Assembly: GCA_965662365.1 (NCBI GenBank)
Contig: CBFIHR010000011.1
Coordinates: 1-64,000 of the forward strand
Length of the DNA: 64,000 nt
Origin: CAWVWD01 sp965662365
GTDB lineage: Bacteria > Bacteroidota > Bacteroidia > Chitinophagales > Saprospiraceae
Reading direction: 5' to 3'
The first letter of the stretch is position 1, and the number at the start of each line of letters is the position of its first letter. The translations under genes were made by a program, and so were the position numbers. This document shows, piece by piece, positions 27,120 through 35,637 of the stretch. The notes under the pieces are model-generated. The model saw only the letters and a program-made list of their open reading frames with translations, ran no database searches and was not told the DNA's origin.

Positions 27120-27199
27120 CGATATTTTTTATAAAAAGGGTTTCATTAGATAGTTGCATTATTTCTATTATCAAAATAAATTGGCAAGTCAGTAAATAT

Positions 27200-28108
27200 T
27201 TATCCAATAAAGCCACAAATTTCTTCGACCACACGATTACTTTCTGAAATAGGAAACATTGCCCAATCATGTTGCATTTTATGATATTCTTTAAATACGA
27301 AATTACGATTATCTCGAACCATAGATCTTAACTTTCTACAATCTGCACAGAATAATTCCGTATCACTATAAAAGATATAAGTCGGAGGAAAATTCGTTAA
27401 ATCGCCATTGACAGGGGACAGCAAATATTGACTTTGGTCGTCACCTTTTGCATAATAGCTCGCTGCTGTTTGCAGCATTTTGATTGTTAAAAGGTAGTCG
27501 GTTGATTCATATTTTTTAGCTTCTGGGTTAGTCATCGTCAAATCTAACCATGGAGAAAGTAAAATGATTTTAGATGGCAATTTTTCTACTTTTTCAATTT
27601 GTAATTGTTGATAAAATCCCATCGCCAAACCTGCTCCGGCAGAATCTCCGATTAGCATAAAATCATCGTTTGGATACTGTTCGGTAAGCGTTTGATAGGA
27701 TTTTTGCACCATTGCATACGTCGTTTTATAATCGTGTTCGGGTGCTAACGGATAATCGATTAGCGTCATTTTACAATTGATTTTATCAACTATTTTTTGG
27801 GCGAAAGTCCAGTGAATCATACCTGCTTCAAATAGATAAGCGCCGCCATGAAGCAGTATTAAATGCGTGTTTGTGCCACCTTGTTTTGTTTCGAAAGTCG
27901 CTACCGATTTTGTATCGACTGTCCGGTTGACAACCGAATATTGTTGCATAATTTTTTTAGGTACAAATTCTTTTTTCGTTCTGTTAAGTCGGTTATTAAT
28001 AACTTGTTTTTCTAACTGCTTCTTGACGTTAAGTAATTTTAGAATACTTGAAATTAATCTGGCACGAAAGCTCGGTTTTATCATCTTATTGGTTGTCATT
28101 GATGGCAT
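27200..28108 (-). CDS. Alpha/beta hydrolase, hormone-sensitive-lipase-like esterase
   Basis: The 302-residue protein has the hallmarks of the HSL/family IV esterase group: the oxyanion motif HGGAYLF (His87-Gly88-Gly89), the nucleophile Ser156 in GDSAGAG, Asp249 in YSDTELF and His280 in MQHDW. It probably hydrolyses short acyl esters. The N-terminal ~50 residues are basic and amphipathic (KPSFRARLISSILKLLNVKK) and may form a cap or membrane-associated helix; no signal peptide is apparent. ATG codons at residues 4 and 9 are other possible starts. It is a single gene with no pathway context. Confidence 0.9.
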   Translation of the reverse strand: MPSMTTNKMIKPSFRARLISSILKLLNVKKQLEKQVINNRLNRTKKEFVPKKIMQQYSVVNRTVDTKSVATFETKQGGTNTHLILLHGGAYLFEAGMIHWTFAQKIVDKINCKMTLIDYPLAPEHDYKTTYAMVQKSYQTLTEQYPNDDFMLIGDSAGAGLAMGFYQQLQIEKVEKLPSKIILLSPWLDLTMTNPEAKKYESTDYLLTIKMLQTAASYYAKGDDQSQYLLSPVNGDLTNFPPTYIFYSDTELFCADCRKLRSMVRDNRNFVFKEYHKMQHDWAMFPISESNRVVEEICGFIG

Positions 28109-28422
28109 ATTTTGGTTTTTTAAATGTTGTAATCAAATTATAAGAAGTGATTTTTTTAATTATAAATAATTGATTATCAACTAAATAATTGCTAATTTTA
28201 TCTTGGTTTGAATTGTTATAAGATTATAAATAATTAAACGATTGAAAAGGTTTGAAGATTAGAAAAATAATGTAGGTAAATGATATAAAAGTTGTATCAA
28301 GCGGGAAATTTTATCAAAAAACAGAATGAGTATTCGGTTCTAACCCATTTGTTAAGAGCGATTTAAAATTACAACTAAACCTATATTTTGCTGTTTAATC
28401 AACCTAATTTAAAAAGAGAAAA
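28109..28422. other. Divergent intergenic region, nothing recognised
   Basis: This 314-bp, very AT-rich gap separates divergent esterase and SOUL genes. I see no ORF, hairpin or exact TAnnTTTG box. Confidence 0.5.
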
Positions 28423-29025
28423 ATGAAAATAATGAACGTTATTTTAATAATAGTAGGAATTGTTGTTGCGGCATTCCTCGCCATACAATTATTTGCGATG
28501 AGTAGTCAAAAAAGCATCGAGACATATCCTTTCAAAGTCGTAAAAACATACGATAATTTTGAAATACGGAATTACGAAGCGAGTTTATTCACGGCGGTAA
28601 AATTGTCCTCTAACGAATACAGCAAGGTGTCGAGTTCTGGCTTTTCAATTTTAGCAGGTTATATTTTTGGAGGTAACGAAACGAATGAAAAAATTGCCAT
28701 GACTTCACCAGTTGCGATGACCTTAGAAGATTCGATGACGATGATGTTTATGGTACCTCAAAAGTTTAATAAAGAGAACTTACCACGACCGAATCAATCT
28801 CAAATAGAATTTAAAGAAGAACCTGCTAAAACCGTCGCTGCGATTAGATTTGGAGGCTGGGCAAATGACGAAAAAATTGAAAAATATAAGCAAAAACTGA
28901 TAGCAGAATTAGATAAAAATGGAATTGAATATACGAACCGTTTTTATCTACTGGGATACAATCCGCCTTACGAAATATTAAATCGAAAAAATGAAATTAT
29001 TGTGGAGTTAAAAAGCGAAGTTTGA
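28423..29025 (+). CDS. SOUL-family heme-binding protein
   Basis: The 200-residue protein has an N-terminal membrane anchor (IMNVILIIVGIVVAAFLAIQLF) followed by a SOUL domain. The domain begins with the typical TYPFKVVKTYDNFEIRNYE, has IAMTSPVAMTL in the middle and ends with RFYLLGYNPPYEILNRKNEI. Members bind heme or other tetrapyrroles without a conserved axial ligand motif. The mature domain probably faces the periplasm. It stands alone and ends in a strong terminator. The role in this organism is unknown. Confidence 0.92.
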   Translation: MKIMNVILIIVGIVVAAFLAIQLFAMSSQKSIETYPFKVVKTYDNFEIRNYEASLFTAVKLSSNEYSKVSSSGFSILAGYIFGGNETNEKIAMTSPVAMTLEDSMTMMFMVPQKFNKENLPRPNQSQIEFKEEPAKTVAAIRFGGWANDEKIEKYKQKLIAELDKNGIEYTNRFYLLGYNPPYEILNRKNEIIVELKSEV

Positions 29026-29084
29026 GGCGTTAGTCAGAAAGGCTCGTGCTTATAACACAGTGATTTTTTGGATTGTTTCTATTT

Positions 29085-29125
29085 AAAAAAGTCATCTCCG
29101 ATACTTTGGAGATGACTTTTTTGTT
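29085..29125. terminator. Terminator, 15-bp stem
   Basis: AAAAAAGTCATCTCC (29085-29099) pairs exactly with 29108-29122, with A and T tails on either side. It separates the convergent SOUL and Lon-N genes. Confidence 0.9.
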
Positions 29126-29174
29126 TTTTACGGTTTGTAAAAAATCATAGGACCGTTCCTATTTCGAAAATTGC

Positions 29175-29825
29175 TTATAAGTCAGTTATTTTGAAATCAG
29201 GTGGCAGTAAGTTTTTAAAATGTCCGTTGAGTTTAGCTTTTCGTTGTAGCTCTTGCATTTTTTGCACAGTCGGAATGAAGGTTTCCAAATGATTAAAGAC
29301 AAATTCCTGTCTGGCTTTTTCTGATGTAATTGTCAATAATTGAAATTCTTGTATTTGTGAGAAGCCCAAGTAGTGACCGAAGTTGAACATCATCAATTCA
29401 TCAATTGACGGGATTTCTTTATTGATGTTCAGGAGCTCGTATAAAACAATCATTTTTTCTTGAATCTGCAAGGCTAAATAAGCATCTCTATCGTCATAAT
29501 TGTATTCTAAAGGCTCTACGACAGCGGCAGAGTACAATTTGTCAGGTAGATTTTGGCGGACTTCTTTTATGTTGTAAATTTTTTCAGTGGCCTGTGTTTT
29601 AGCATCTAATTTTCCGTCCTCGTATATTTTTGTGATTTCTGTTAGGCGCACCTCTGCGACTGTTGGCATCAGCCGATTTTTATTATAAAAAGGAATACAA
29701 AAGGAAATATTATCATTTTGGCACTCATGAATTAGCTGTTTGTATCGTGGCTCAAACACATGGAGATTGACTTTTTCATTCGGAAAGACAACCATACGCA
29801 GTGGAAATATCGGTAATAATTGCAT
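29175..29825 (-). CDS. Stand-alone Lon substrate-binding (LON-N) domain protein
   Basis: The 216-residue protein matches the N-terminal substrate-binding domain of Lon protease without the ATPase and peptidase parts. The diagnostic opening is LPIFPLRMVVFPNEKVNLHVFEPRYKQLI, followed by an alpha-helical region that ends KAKLNGHFKNLLPPDF. Such stand-alone proteins are common in bacteria and their role is not settled. It is probably cytoplasmic. The next gene upstream on the same strand is a VanZ-like membrane protein, 53 bp away, so the two may be cotranscribed. Confidence 0.92.
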   Translation of the reverse strand: MQLLPIFPLRMVVFPNEKVNLHVFEPRYKQLIHECQNDNISFCIPFYNKNRLMPTVAEVRLTEITKIYEDGKLDAKTQATEKIYNIKEVRQNLPDKLYSAAVVEPLEYNYDDRDAYLALQIQEKMIVLYELLNINKEIPSIDELMMFNFGHYLGFSQIQEFQLLTITSEKARQEFVFNHLETFIPTVQKMQELQRKAKLNGHFKNLLPPDFKITDL

Positions 29826-29878
29826 GATATTTTTTTGTTTTTCTTAACAGTCTAATTTATTAAATTGTTCGCCTCTTT

Positions 29879-30268
29879 TCACCTTTTATCTTGTGAGATA
29901 ATGATTAAACTCACCGTCAAAATTCCCAAATAATTGGCGGACAAATCTAATAACTCAAAACTTCGAGTCGAGATAAATATTTGACTAAATTCTTCAATTG
30001 TCATTATGATAAAAATGAGTGTTGAGCCTAAGAGCCATTTTCGATTAAAAAATGTAAATCTCCGAAAATGCGTCAAGAAATTGACGACGTAAGCCAGTGA
30101 ACCGATTAGCATAAAGTGAATCAATTTATCACCGTAAGGAATTGCCTTAATATATTGACCCACAAAACCCAAAGATTGTGTTGTCGCTCCAGTAATTATT
30201 AAAATAATCAATAAAATGAAGAGATAAGCGAATTGTTTTTTGATGGATTGTTTGATGGATTTTTTCAT
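29879..30268 (-). CDS. VanZ-like membrane protein
   Basis: From the ATG at 30266-30268 the protein is 129 residues; an ATG 42 bp upstream adds a polar leader and is less likely. It has four probable transmembrane helices, starting FAYLFILLIILIITGAT and including IPYGDKLIHFMLIGSLAYVVNFL. The phrase DKLIHF and the short loop with EEFSQIF are typical of the VanZ/teicoplanin-resistance-like family. In Gram-negative bacteria this family has no proven drug-resistance role, so I do not infer one. It lies directly upstream of the Lon-N gene on the same strand. Confidence 0.85.
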   Translation of the reverse strand: MKKSIKQSIKKQFAYLFILLIILIITGATTQSLGFVGQYIKAIPYGDKLIHFMLIGSLAYVVNFLTHFRRFTFFNRKWLLGSTLIFIIMTIEEFSQIFISTRSFELLDLSANYLGILTVSLIIISQDKR

Positions 30269-30464
30269 TTGTTTTTCTTTTTTAAAGGGATTTATTAATC
30301 TAATAGCCACAATAATACAATTATTTTTAAAGTTAAATCATTAAAAAACAAACTATTAGTAAATAACGCAGTGTACGACCTTTTAAATCGATACTTAACA
30401 ATTTTGAAAAGATATAATAGTGATTACAGGTTGTAATTATGTGTTAAACAAAAACAGACAAATC

Positions 30465-30995
30465 ATGCTTATCAAACACATTGCTATCATGCTGTTAGGT
30501 ATTTTCAGTATGATACCCTCTAATGAGGTTACCATGAAAAATAAGGCGACCGGTTCGGATTATTCTCAGGCAGAAGCCGACGAAATGGTCAAGCGGCACA
30601 ATTATTATCGTGCAGAAGTTGGTGTCGCCGACCTAAAATGGTCAAATAAAGTTGCTCAATATGCTCAAAAATGGGCAAATCATCTGGCAACGACTGGTTG
30701 TGAGTTAGAACACAGCACCTCGGGTGAATACGGGGAAAATTTATTTTGGGGATACGGCGGCAGCTACACGCCTACCTACGTTTCTGATGCTTGGGCAAGT
30801 GAAAAAGCCTATTGGAAAGGTGGAAAAGTAACGGCACGAAACTATATTAAGGTTGGTCATTATACACAAATGATTTGGTATCGCACGACAGAAGTAGGTT
30901 GTGGAAAAGCCGTTTGTTCAGACGGTAGTGTTATCGTCGTTTGTAGTTATAACCCACCCGGAAATCGGATCGGACAAGACCCGACAGGAAGGTAA
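30465..30995 (+). CDS. Secreted CAP-domain (SCP/PR-1-like) protein
   Basis: From the ATG at 30465 the protein is 176 residues; a longer GTG reading from 30420 would place polar residues before the hydrophobic signal (IKHIAIMLLGIFSM). The CAP domain shows all four signatures: HNYYRAEVGV, GENLFWG, VGHYTQMIWYRTTEVGCG and VVCSYNPPGN. Residues His and Glu of the CAP cavity are present. Four Cys (in TGCELEH, VGCGKAVCS and VVCSY) may form disulfides. The protein is very similar in layout to plant PR-1 and is presumably exported. Its activity is unknown. Confidence 0.9.
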   Translation: MLIKHIAIMLLGIFSMIPSNEVTMKNKATGSDYSQAEADEMVKRHNYYRAEVGVADLKWSNKVAQYAQKWANHLATTGCELEHSTSGEYGENLFWGYGGSYTPTYVSDAWASEKAYWKGGKVTARNYIKVGHYTQMIWYRTTEVGCGKAVCSDGSVIVVCSYNPPGNRIGQDPTGR

Positions 30996-31031
30996 TTTTT
31001 TGATTGATAATCAAATCAATTAAATTAATGG

Positions 31032-31066
31032 AAATGCGAAATGACTTTGGTTATTTCGCATTTTTA
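31032..31066 (+). terminator. Terminator of the CAP gene
   Basis: AAATGCGAAAT (31032-31042) and ATTTCGCATTT (31053-31063) are exact complements around a ten-base loop, followed by TTAGTTTTT, 37 bp after the stop. Confidence 0.82.
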
Positions 31067-31176
31067 GTTTTTAAGAATGATGCGCATCAATGTGCTAAAG
31101 CCATTATTTCTAATCAAATAAAATGTATATTTAGCGGTTGATTTTAATTTAAAATAACTAAAAAATTACGAACTAC

Positions 31177-32469
31177 ATGAAGTACAAACCACTTTCATCA
31201 AAATTATTTAAACAAAATAGAAAGCGATTTATCCAACATTTAGCACCAGGGGCGATTGCTGTTTTTCATGCCAATGACTTAATGCCTCGAAGTGGAGATG
31301 CGTATCACAAGTTTCGTCAAAATGCTGATTTATACTACCTTTCGGGGTTGGATCAAGAAGAAGTCGTTATAGCTTTATTTCCAGATTGTGTGAACCCAAA
31401 ATGGCGAGAAGTTGTCTTTACGAAGCGGACAAATGAGAAAATTGCGATTTGGGAAGGTGAAAAATATACAAAAGAGGAAGTCCGAAAAGTATCGGGGATT
31501 CAGTCCGTGTATTGGCTCGAAGATATGGATAGAGTTTTGACAGAAATGTTAATTTTATCGAAAGTTATTTATTTAAATGGCAATGAAAATACTCGCTTTC
31601 GTTCGGCTGTCCCCTCTAAAGATATACGATTTTTAGAAGATATTAAGCGTACTTTTCCGTTTCATCGTATTGAACGTTCGCAACCGATTATGAAACAACT
31701 GCGAATGATTAAATCTGATATTGAAATTGGTGCAATCCAAAAAGCGGTGGATTTGACCGAAAAAGCATTTCGTAGAGTGATGAAATTCACGAAACCTGGC
31801 GTGATGGAATACGAAATCGAAGCGGAAATGACCCATGAGTTTATTCGAAATGGTGCGACAGGTCACGCCTATGAGCCGATCATCGCCAGTGGTGCAAATG
31901 CTTGCGTGTTGCATTATGTAGAAAACAACCGACCATGTAAAGATGGCGATTTATTATTGATGGATTTTGGGGCAGAATATGCGAATTATGCCGCAGATAT
32001 GACTCGAACGATTCCTGTAAACGGGAAATTTACGAAGCGGCAAAAGAAAGTGTATAAAGCGGTGCTGAACGTCATGCGAGCATCAACACAAATGCTTCGA
32101 CCAGGAACAACAGTTGATAAATATCATAAAGAAGTGGGTAAAATTATGGAATCCGAGTTGATTCGAATCGGTTTGCTGGACAAAACGGACGTTAAAAATC
32201 AATCAAAAGATAATCCGTTGTATAAAAAGTATTTCATGCACGGCACATCGCATCATCTGGGGTTAGATGTCCATGATATCGGAAATTTCTTCGCAGAAAT
32301 TCAGCCTGGAATGGTGTTTACTTGTGAGCCGGGGATTTATATTCGTGAGGAAGGTATTGGTATTCGATTGGAAGATGATATTGTAGTGACAGACGGCGAC
32401 CCGATTAATATGATGAAAAATATTCCTGTAGAACCGAAGGATATCGAAGATTGTATGCACTCGAAGTGA
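31177..32469 (+). CDS. pepP: Xaa-Pro aminopeptidase (M24B, aminopeptidase P)
   Basis: The enzyme removes N-terminal residues from peptides that have proline second, using two metal ions (usually Mn2+). The 430-residue length fits bacterial PepP. The N-terminal ~170 residues are the AMP_N domain (RSGDAYHKFRQNADLYYLSG). The catalytic pita-bread domain has all five metal ligands: Asp263 and Asp274 in MDFGAEYANYAADMTR, His355 in MHGTSHHLGLDVHD, Glu384 in CEPGIYI and Glu399 in RLEDDIVV. It lacks a signal peptide and is cytoplasmic. The gene is alone and faces a convergent MBL-fold gene without a clear terminator between them. Confidence 0.95.
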   Translation: MKYKPLSSKLFKQNRKRFIQHLAPGAIAVFHANDLMPRSGDAYHKFRQNADLYYLSGLDQEEVVIALFPDCVNPKWREVVFTKRTNEKIAIWEGEKYTKEEVRKVSGIQSVYWLEDMDRVLTEMLILSKVIYLNGNENTRFRSAVPSKDIRFLEDIKRTFPFHRIERSQPIMKQLRMIKSDIEIGAIQKAVDLTEKAFRRVMKFTKPGVMEYEIEAEMTHEFIRNGATGHAYEPIIASGANACVLHYVENNRPCKDGDLLLMDFGAEYANYAADMTRTIPVNGKFTKRQKKVYKAVLNVMRASTQMLRPGTTVDKYHKEVGKIMESELIRIGLLDKTDVKNQSKDNPLYKKYFMHGTSHHLGLDVHDIGNFFAEIQPGMVFTCEPGIYIREEGIGIRLEDDIVVTDGDPINMMKNIPVEPKDIEDCMHSK

Positions 32470-32670
32470 TAGAAATTTGAAAATATTGGTTAGGCTTGAG
32501 TGAGGTTGTGTCAAAAATCAGGAAACATCGATTTATTGGTTAGGAGCAAATTTTATTTTTATAGAATAAGATTTATAATCAATAAAACTGGTCCTTTTGA
32601 GGCAACCTCATTACTATCTGTTTTCATAAATAAGCGTAGTAGTTTTCAAAATTTTATAGGTTTTTCGGTA

Positions 32671-33438
32671 TCAAATATGTAACTGCAGACCATCGTACGC
32701 CAGCGTAATATTTTTAGGTAAGGTTTTAATTACATCATGATGTTTTCCTAAACGATGACTTAAATGCGTCAAATAGGTCATTTCAGGATTGATTTTTTGA
32801 GCTAACTCAATGGCTTCGTCAATCGTCAAATGTGAAATATGTTGCTGTCGTTGCAAAGCACCTAAGACAAGAATTTTCGTCCCTTTCACTTTTTCTAATT
32901 CTTCGTCCGAAATCGTTTTAATGTCCGTCAAATATGTAAAATCATTGAATCGAAAACCAATAACTGGCAGTTTGTAATGCATTACTTCAATCGGAATAAT
33001 ACGTTGTCCTGCGATTTCAAAAGGTTGAGATTTGTGCATCGGAAGTAGATTTAGTCGAGGAATACCTGGATAAGGATTCGGAGCGAAAACATACTTAAAT
33101 CGTTCTCGTAAGTTTTGAATTACTCGTTCAACGGCATAAACAGGCATATCTTTTCGATGCTTAAAATTAATCGGTCGCACGTCGTCAATTCCGATAATAT
33201 GGTCATTGTGTTCGTGTGTAATCAATACGGCTTCGATATCTTGCACCTTTCCTCGTAACATTTGTTGACGAAAGTCAGGGCCGGTATCGACGACGATATT
33301 TTTACCATCATCCAGAGTCACCATTATTGCACAACGCAACCTTTTATCTTTGTCGTCTTTCGACAAACACGCGTTACAATCACAACCGATAATCGGAACA
33401 CCCTGTGATGTTCCCGTTCCTAAAAAGGTGATTTTCAT
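32671..33438 (-). CDS. MBL-fold metallohydrolase, PhnP-like
   Basis: The 255-residue protein opens MKITFLGTGTSQGVPIIGCDC, has the metallo-beta-lactamase motif THEHNDH (His75, His77, Asp79, His80) and the ending LTHLSHRLGKHHDVI. A Cys cluster GCDCNAC (Cys19, 21, 24) matches the structural zinc site of PhnP-type phosphodiesterases, which act on cyclic phosphodiesters. Stand-alone copies outside phn operons are common in Bacteroidota, so a role in phosphonate use is not implied. The small gene at 33514-33795 lies 75 bp upstream on the same strand and is probably in the same unit. Confidence 0.92.
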   Translation of the reverse strand: MKITFLGTGTSQGVPIIGCDCNACLSKDDKDKRLRCAIMVTLDDGKNIVVDTGPDFRQQMLRGKVQDIEAVLITHEHNDHIIGIDDVRPINFKHRKDMPVYAVERVIQNLRERFKYVFAPNPYPGIPRLNLLPMHKSQPFEIAGQRIIPIEVMHYKLPVIGFRFNDFTYLTDIKTISDEELEKVKGTKILVLGALQRQQHISHLTIDEAIELAQKINPEMTYLTHLSHRLGKHHDVIKTLPKNITLAYDGLQLHI

Positions 33439-33513
33439 TTTATGTATGAATGTTTAACTGTTTGAATATTCTAATAATTATTGAAGACGCTAACAGTTGC
33501 ATATTAGGACATT

Positions 33514-33795
33514 TTACTTTTTCTGTTCAATGTATTGTGGTACAACTTCGAGGAGAAACTTTTGAGATTTTTTCGTTAGTTCTGTTTTATCGATTTCAGT
33601 TGTATCTAAGATGTCGATTAAACAGTTTATTTTTGCTTCCGTATCAAAAAACTTATTGATAATAACGATTTTTTGATTTTTGACCATGCAATAACCGGAT
33701 TGAAAACTACCTTTTTCATAACGAATCGTATATTGCAACTCTTCAAAAATCGCTTCAAACTTTTTGAGTGTATAATTTGTATATTTTAACATCAA
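33514..33795 (-). CDS. Small conserved-looking protein of unknown function
   Basis: The 93-residue cytoplasmic protein (start ATG at 33795 or the next codon) begins MLKYTNYTLKKFEAIFEEL and contains CMVKNQKIVIINKFF and INCLIDIL. The charge pattern and helical repeats are those of a real small protein. I recall similar ORFs beside MBL-fold genes in related bacteria, but that is recollection. There is no catalytic motif. It is followed 75 bp later by the PhnP-like gene, and shared transcription is likely. Confidence 0.7.
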   Translation of the reverse strand: MMLKYTNYTLKKFEAIFEELQYTIRYEKGSFQSGYCMVKNQKIVIINKFFDTEAKINCLIDILDTTEIDKTELTKKSQKFLLEVVPQYIEQKK

Positions 33796-33807
33796 TATGA
33801 ACTGTCA

Positions 33808-33869
33808 ACTGTTAAGTATTAATTATCGGAATATTGTTGATACAATAGTTAATATTTAATACTTAACAG
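33808..33869. repeat. Long intergenic palindrome (CTGTTAAGTATTAA)
   Basis: CTGTTAAGTATTAA (33809-33822) and TTAATACTTAACAG (33856-33869) are exact inverted complements. Outer bases (ACTGTCA against AGTCAGT) continue the pairing with gaps. It shares the words TAATTAT and AATAGTTAAT with the palindrome at 4469-4540. Both sit in a divergent promoter gap. Confidence 0.6.
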
Positions 33870-33929
33870 TCAGTTTAGTTGCAAATATCGTTATCTAAAA
33901 GAATATTTAATAAAATAATAAATTGTGAA

Positions 33930-33991
33930 TTATGAGTTGTTAATAATCGTGAGAACGATAAGACCTACAACCTGTAACTCGCAACTCATAA
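33930..33991. repeat. Second intergenic inverted repeat (TTATGAGTTG)
   Basis: TTATGAGTTG (33930-33939) and CAACTCATAA (33982-33991) are exact complements, ending 11 bp before the start codon of the barrel gene. The region between also holds ACTCGC words. In RNA it could form the 5' leader hairpin of that gene. Confidence 0.45.
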
Positions 33992-34001
33992 CAGTGAAAA
34001 T

Positions 34002-34604
34002 ATGAAACGCTTACTTTTTAGTTTTTTAATATTGACCATTCCATTTTTGAGTTTTGCACAAGAAGGCACTTTCAGAGCTGGTCTTATCGGTGGATTCAAC
34101 GCCTCTCAAATTGATGGAGATTTATTAGCAGGTTACAATAAGTTCGGTTTAGTGGCGGGCGCAACGGTTTCCGTAGAAATTGCAGAACGTTGGCGACCGA
34201 GTGTCGAGGTCTTATATACTCAAAAGGGTAGCCGAAGCTCTGCTGATGAAACAATTATTTATGGTGCATTTACTCGATTTAGTCTTGATTATGTTGAGAT
34301 TCCGCTTATGATGAATTATATAGATGGCGGTTTCATGCTGAATGCAGGAATTTCTTACAGTCGGATTGTTCAATTAAGGGAAATTACTGTTGACGAAATA
34401 GATTTAATAGATTTAGAAGGCACTAATTTTAACCAAAACAATGCGAGTTTATTAGCAGGAATTGGGTATTTTTTCGGAAAATGGGGCGTAGAAGCACGGT
34501 ATTCTTATTCACCGTTTTCAATCGTTGATCATAAAAATTCGCCAACTTTTGGTCAACCTTATGTTTTAAAATCCTTGTCTTTCAGAACGATTTATATGTT
34601 CTAA
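34002..34604 (+). CDS. Outer-membrane beta-barrel (porin-like) protein
   Basis: The 200-residue protein has a signal peptide (MKRLLFSFLILTIPFLSFAQ). Its mature part has the repeated Gly/aromatic beta strands of the PorT-like outer-membrane barrel family: FRAGLIGGFNASQIDGD, WRPSVEVLYTQKGSR, VEIPLMMNYIDGGFMLNAG and WGVEARYSYSPF. The C-terminal residue is Phe, as required for assembly by the BAM complex. A transport or structural role is unproven. A 17-bp hairpin follows immediately, before the thioesterase gene. Confidence 0.88.
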   Translation: MKRLLFSFLILTIPFLSFAQEGTFRAGLIGGFNASQIDGDLLAGYNKFGLVAGATVSVEIAERWRPSVEVLYTQKGSRSSADETIIYGAFTRFSLDYVEIPLMMNYIDGGFMLNAGISYSRIVQLREITVDEIDLIDLEGTNFNQNNASLLAGIGYFFGKWGVEARYSYSPFSIVDHKNSPTFGQPYVLKSLSFRTIYMF

Positions 34605-34607
34605 AAA

Positions 34608-34646
34608 CTGCTTACTGGCCGCAAGTAAGTTGTGGCCAGTAAGCAG
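34608..34646 (+). terminator. Hairpin terminator or attenuator, 17-bp stem
   Basis: CTGCTTACTGGCCGCAA (34608-34624) pairs with 34630-34646 with one wobble, around a five-base loop. It starts four bases after the barrel gene stop. There is no long T run on the plus strand, so it may be a partial terminator or a processing site before the thioesterase gene, which starts at 34672. Confidence 0.65.
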
Positions 34647-34671
34647 CAATAAAATACCAGTAACCAGAATT

Positions 34672-35418
34672 ATGTCCAAATTTTATAAAATAGCAAAGTT
34701 TCAAGTACGTGCCAACGAGATTGATGTTAATGGAAAAGTCGCATTTCATAACTTAGTGAATTACTTTCAAGAAGCTGCGTGGCTTCATGTGATTGATTTG
34801 AACATTACAGGGGAGGAAATGCTTAAGTACGACCTGATGTGGGTGTTGAATCGTATGAAAATCGAAGTTTTTGATTATCCAAAACTGCATGAAACCGTCA
34901 CGGTCAAAACCTTTCCTTCGGGGTTTGACAAATATTTTTTTTATCGAGATTTGCAATTATATAATGCGAATAATGAACTCATTGCTCAAGCGACTTCAAC
35001 TTGGCTTTTGGTGAATGTAAAAACCCGTCGTTTGTCTATTGTTCCTGATTTTTTGAAGGAAATGGTACAAGAAATCAATATTGAAAAAGAACGATTACCT
35101 ATTGCAAAAGGAAAAATTCCAAAAATAAAAGAAGCCGATTTTCAGTCAAAAGTAGCTGTAAAATGGTTCTGTCTAGATACCAATAATCATGTGAATCATA
35201 TTCATTATTTTCGTTGGATTTTGGAGGAGCTACCAACTATTGTGCATCAGACACAGTCGGTAAAAAGTATGGATATTATTATGAAATCGGAGGCTACATT
35301 GGGCGAAAGCCTAACTGTACAAACAATTGATAATCAAGATGATACCTATACACATCAGGTTTTGAATGAAGATGGAAAAGTAGTTATTCAAGCGATTTCG
35401 GTTTTTGGTACGGAATAG
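34672..35418 (+). CDS. Acyl-ACP thioesterase-like protein (double hotdog)
   Basis: From the ATG at 34672 the protein is 248 residues; an upstream ATG (34630) lies inside the hairpin stem and is unlikely. It resembles FatA/FatB-type acyl-ACP thioesterases, which release fatty acids from acyl carrier protein. The first hotdog has VRANEIDVNGKVAFHNLVNYFQEAAW, then VLNRMKIEVFDYPK. The second hotdog has WFCLDTNNHVNHIHYFRWILEEL, in which the catalytic Asn/His pair (NNHVNH) is kept, as in plant enzymes. It is cytoplasmic and alone on its transcript, apart from possible read-through from the barrel gene. Confidence 0.88.
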   Translation: MSKFYKIAKFQVRANEIDVNGKVAFHNLVNYFQEAAWLHVIDLNITGEEMLKYDLMWVLNRMKIEVFDYPKLHETVTVKTFPSGFDKYFFYRDLQLYNANNELIAQATSTWLLVNVKTRRLSIVPDFLKEMVQEINIEKERLPIAKGKIPKIKEADFQSKVAVKWFCLDTNNHVNHIHYFRWILEELPTIVHQTQSVKSMDIIMKSEATLGESLTVQTIDNQDDTYTHQVLNEDGKVVIQAISVFGTE

Positions 35419-35637
35419 TCATCGAGCGAATGATTTTATTGATTATGAGTAGAAAATAAGCTATTCGAAAGATTCAATATGTCCACTTAATAACTTGTTT
35501 GTGGTAAGGTTAATTTAATCGTTTTTGGTCGTACAAAAAACCTTTTTTATCTATCGAATTTTGGAGGCGCTACGATTATAGGCACTTTTGAGATGTTTTA
35601 TTAATAGAAAATTTTATCATAAAAAATAATCAGTTAA

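Noticed and set aside
29879..30268. VanZ-like gene as an antibiotic-resistance determinant
   Set aside because: No other van genes are present and the family is widespread without a resistance role in Gram-negative bacteria.
32501..32610. TGAGGTTG/CAACCTCA inverted repeat between pepP and the MBL gene as a terminator
   Set aside because: The arms are only 8 bp and 94 bp apart, with no T run, so it is probably chance.
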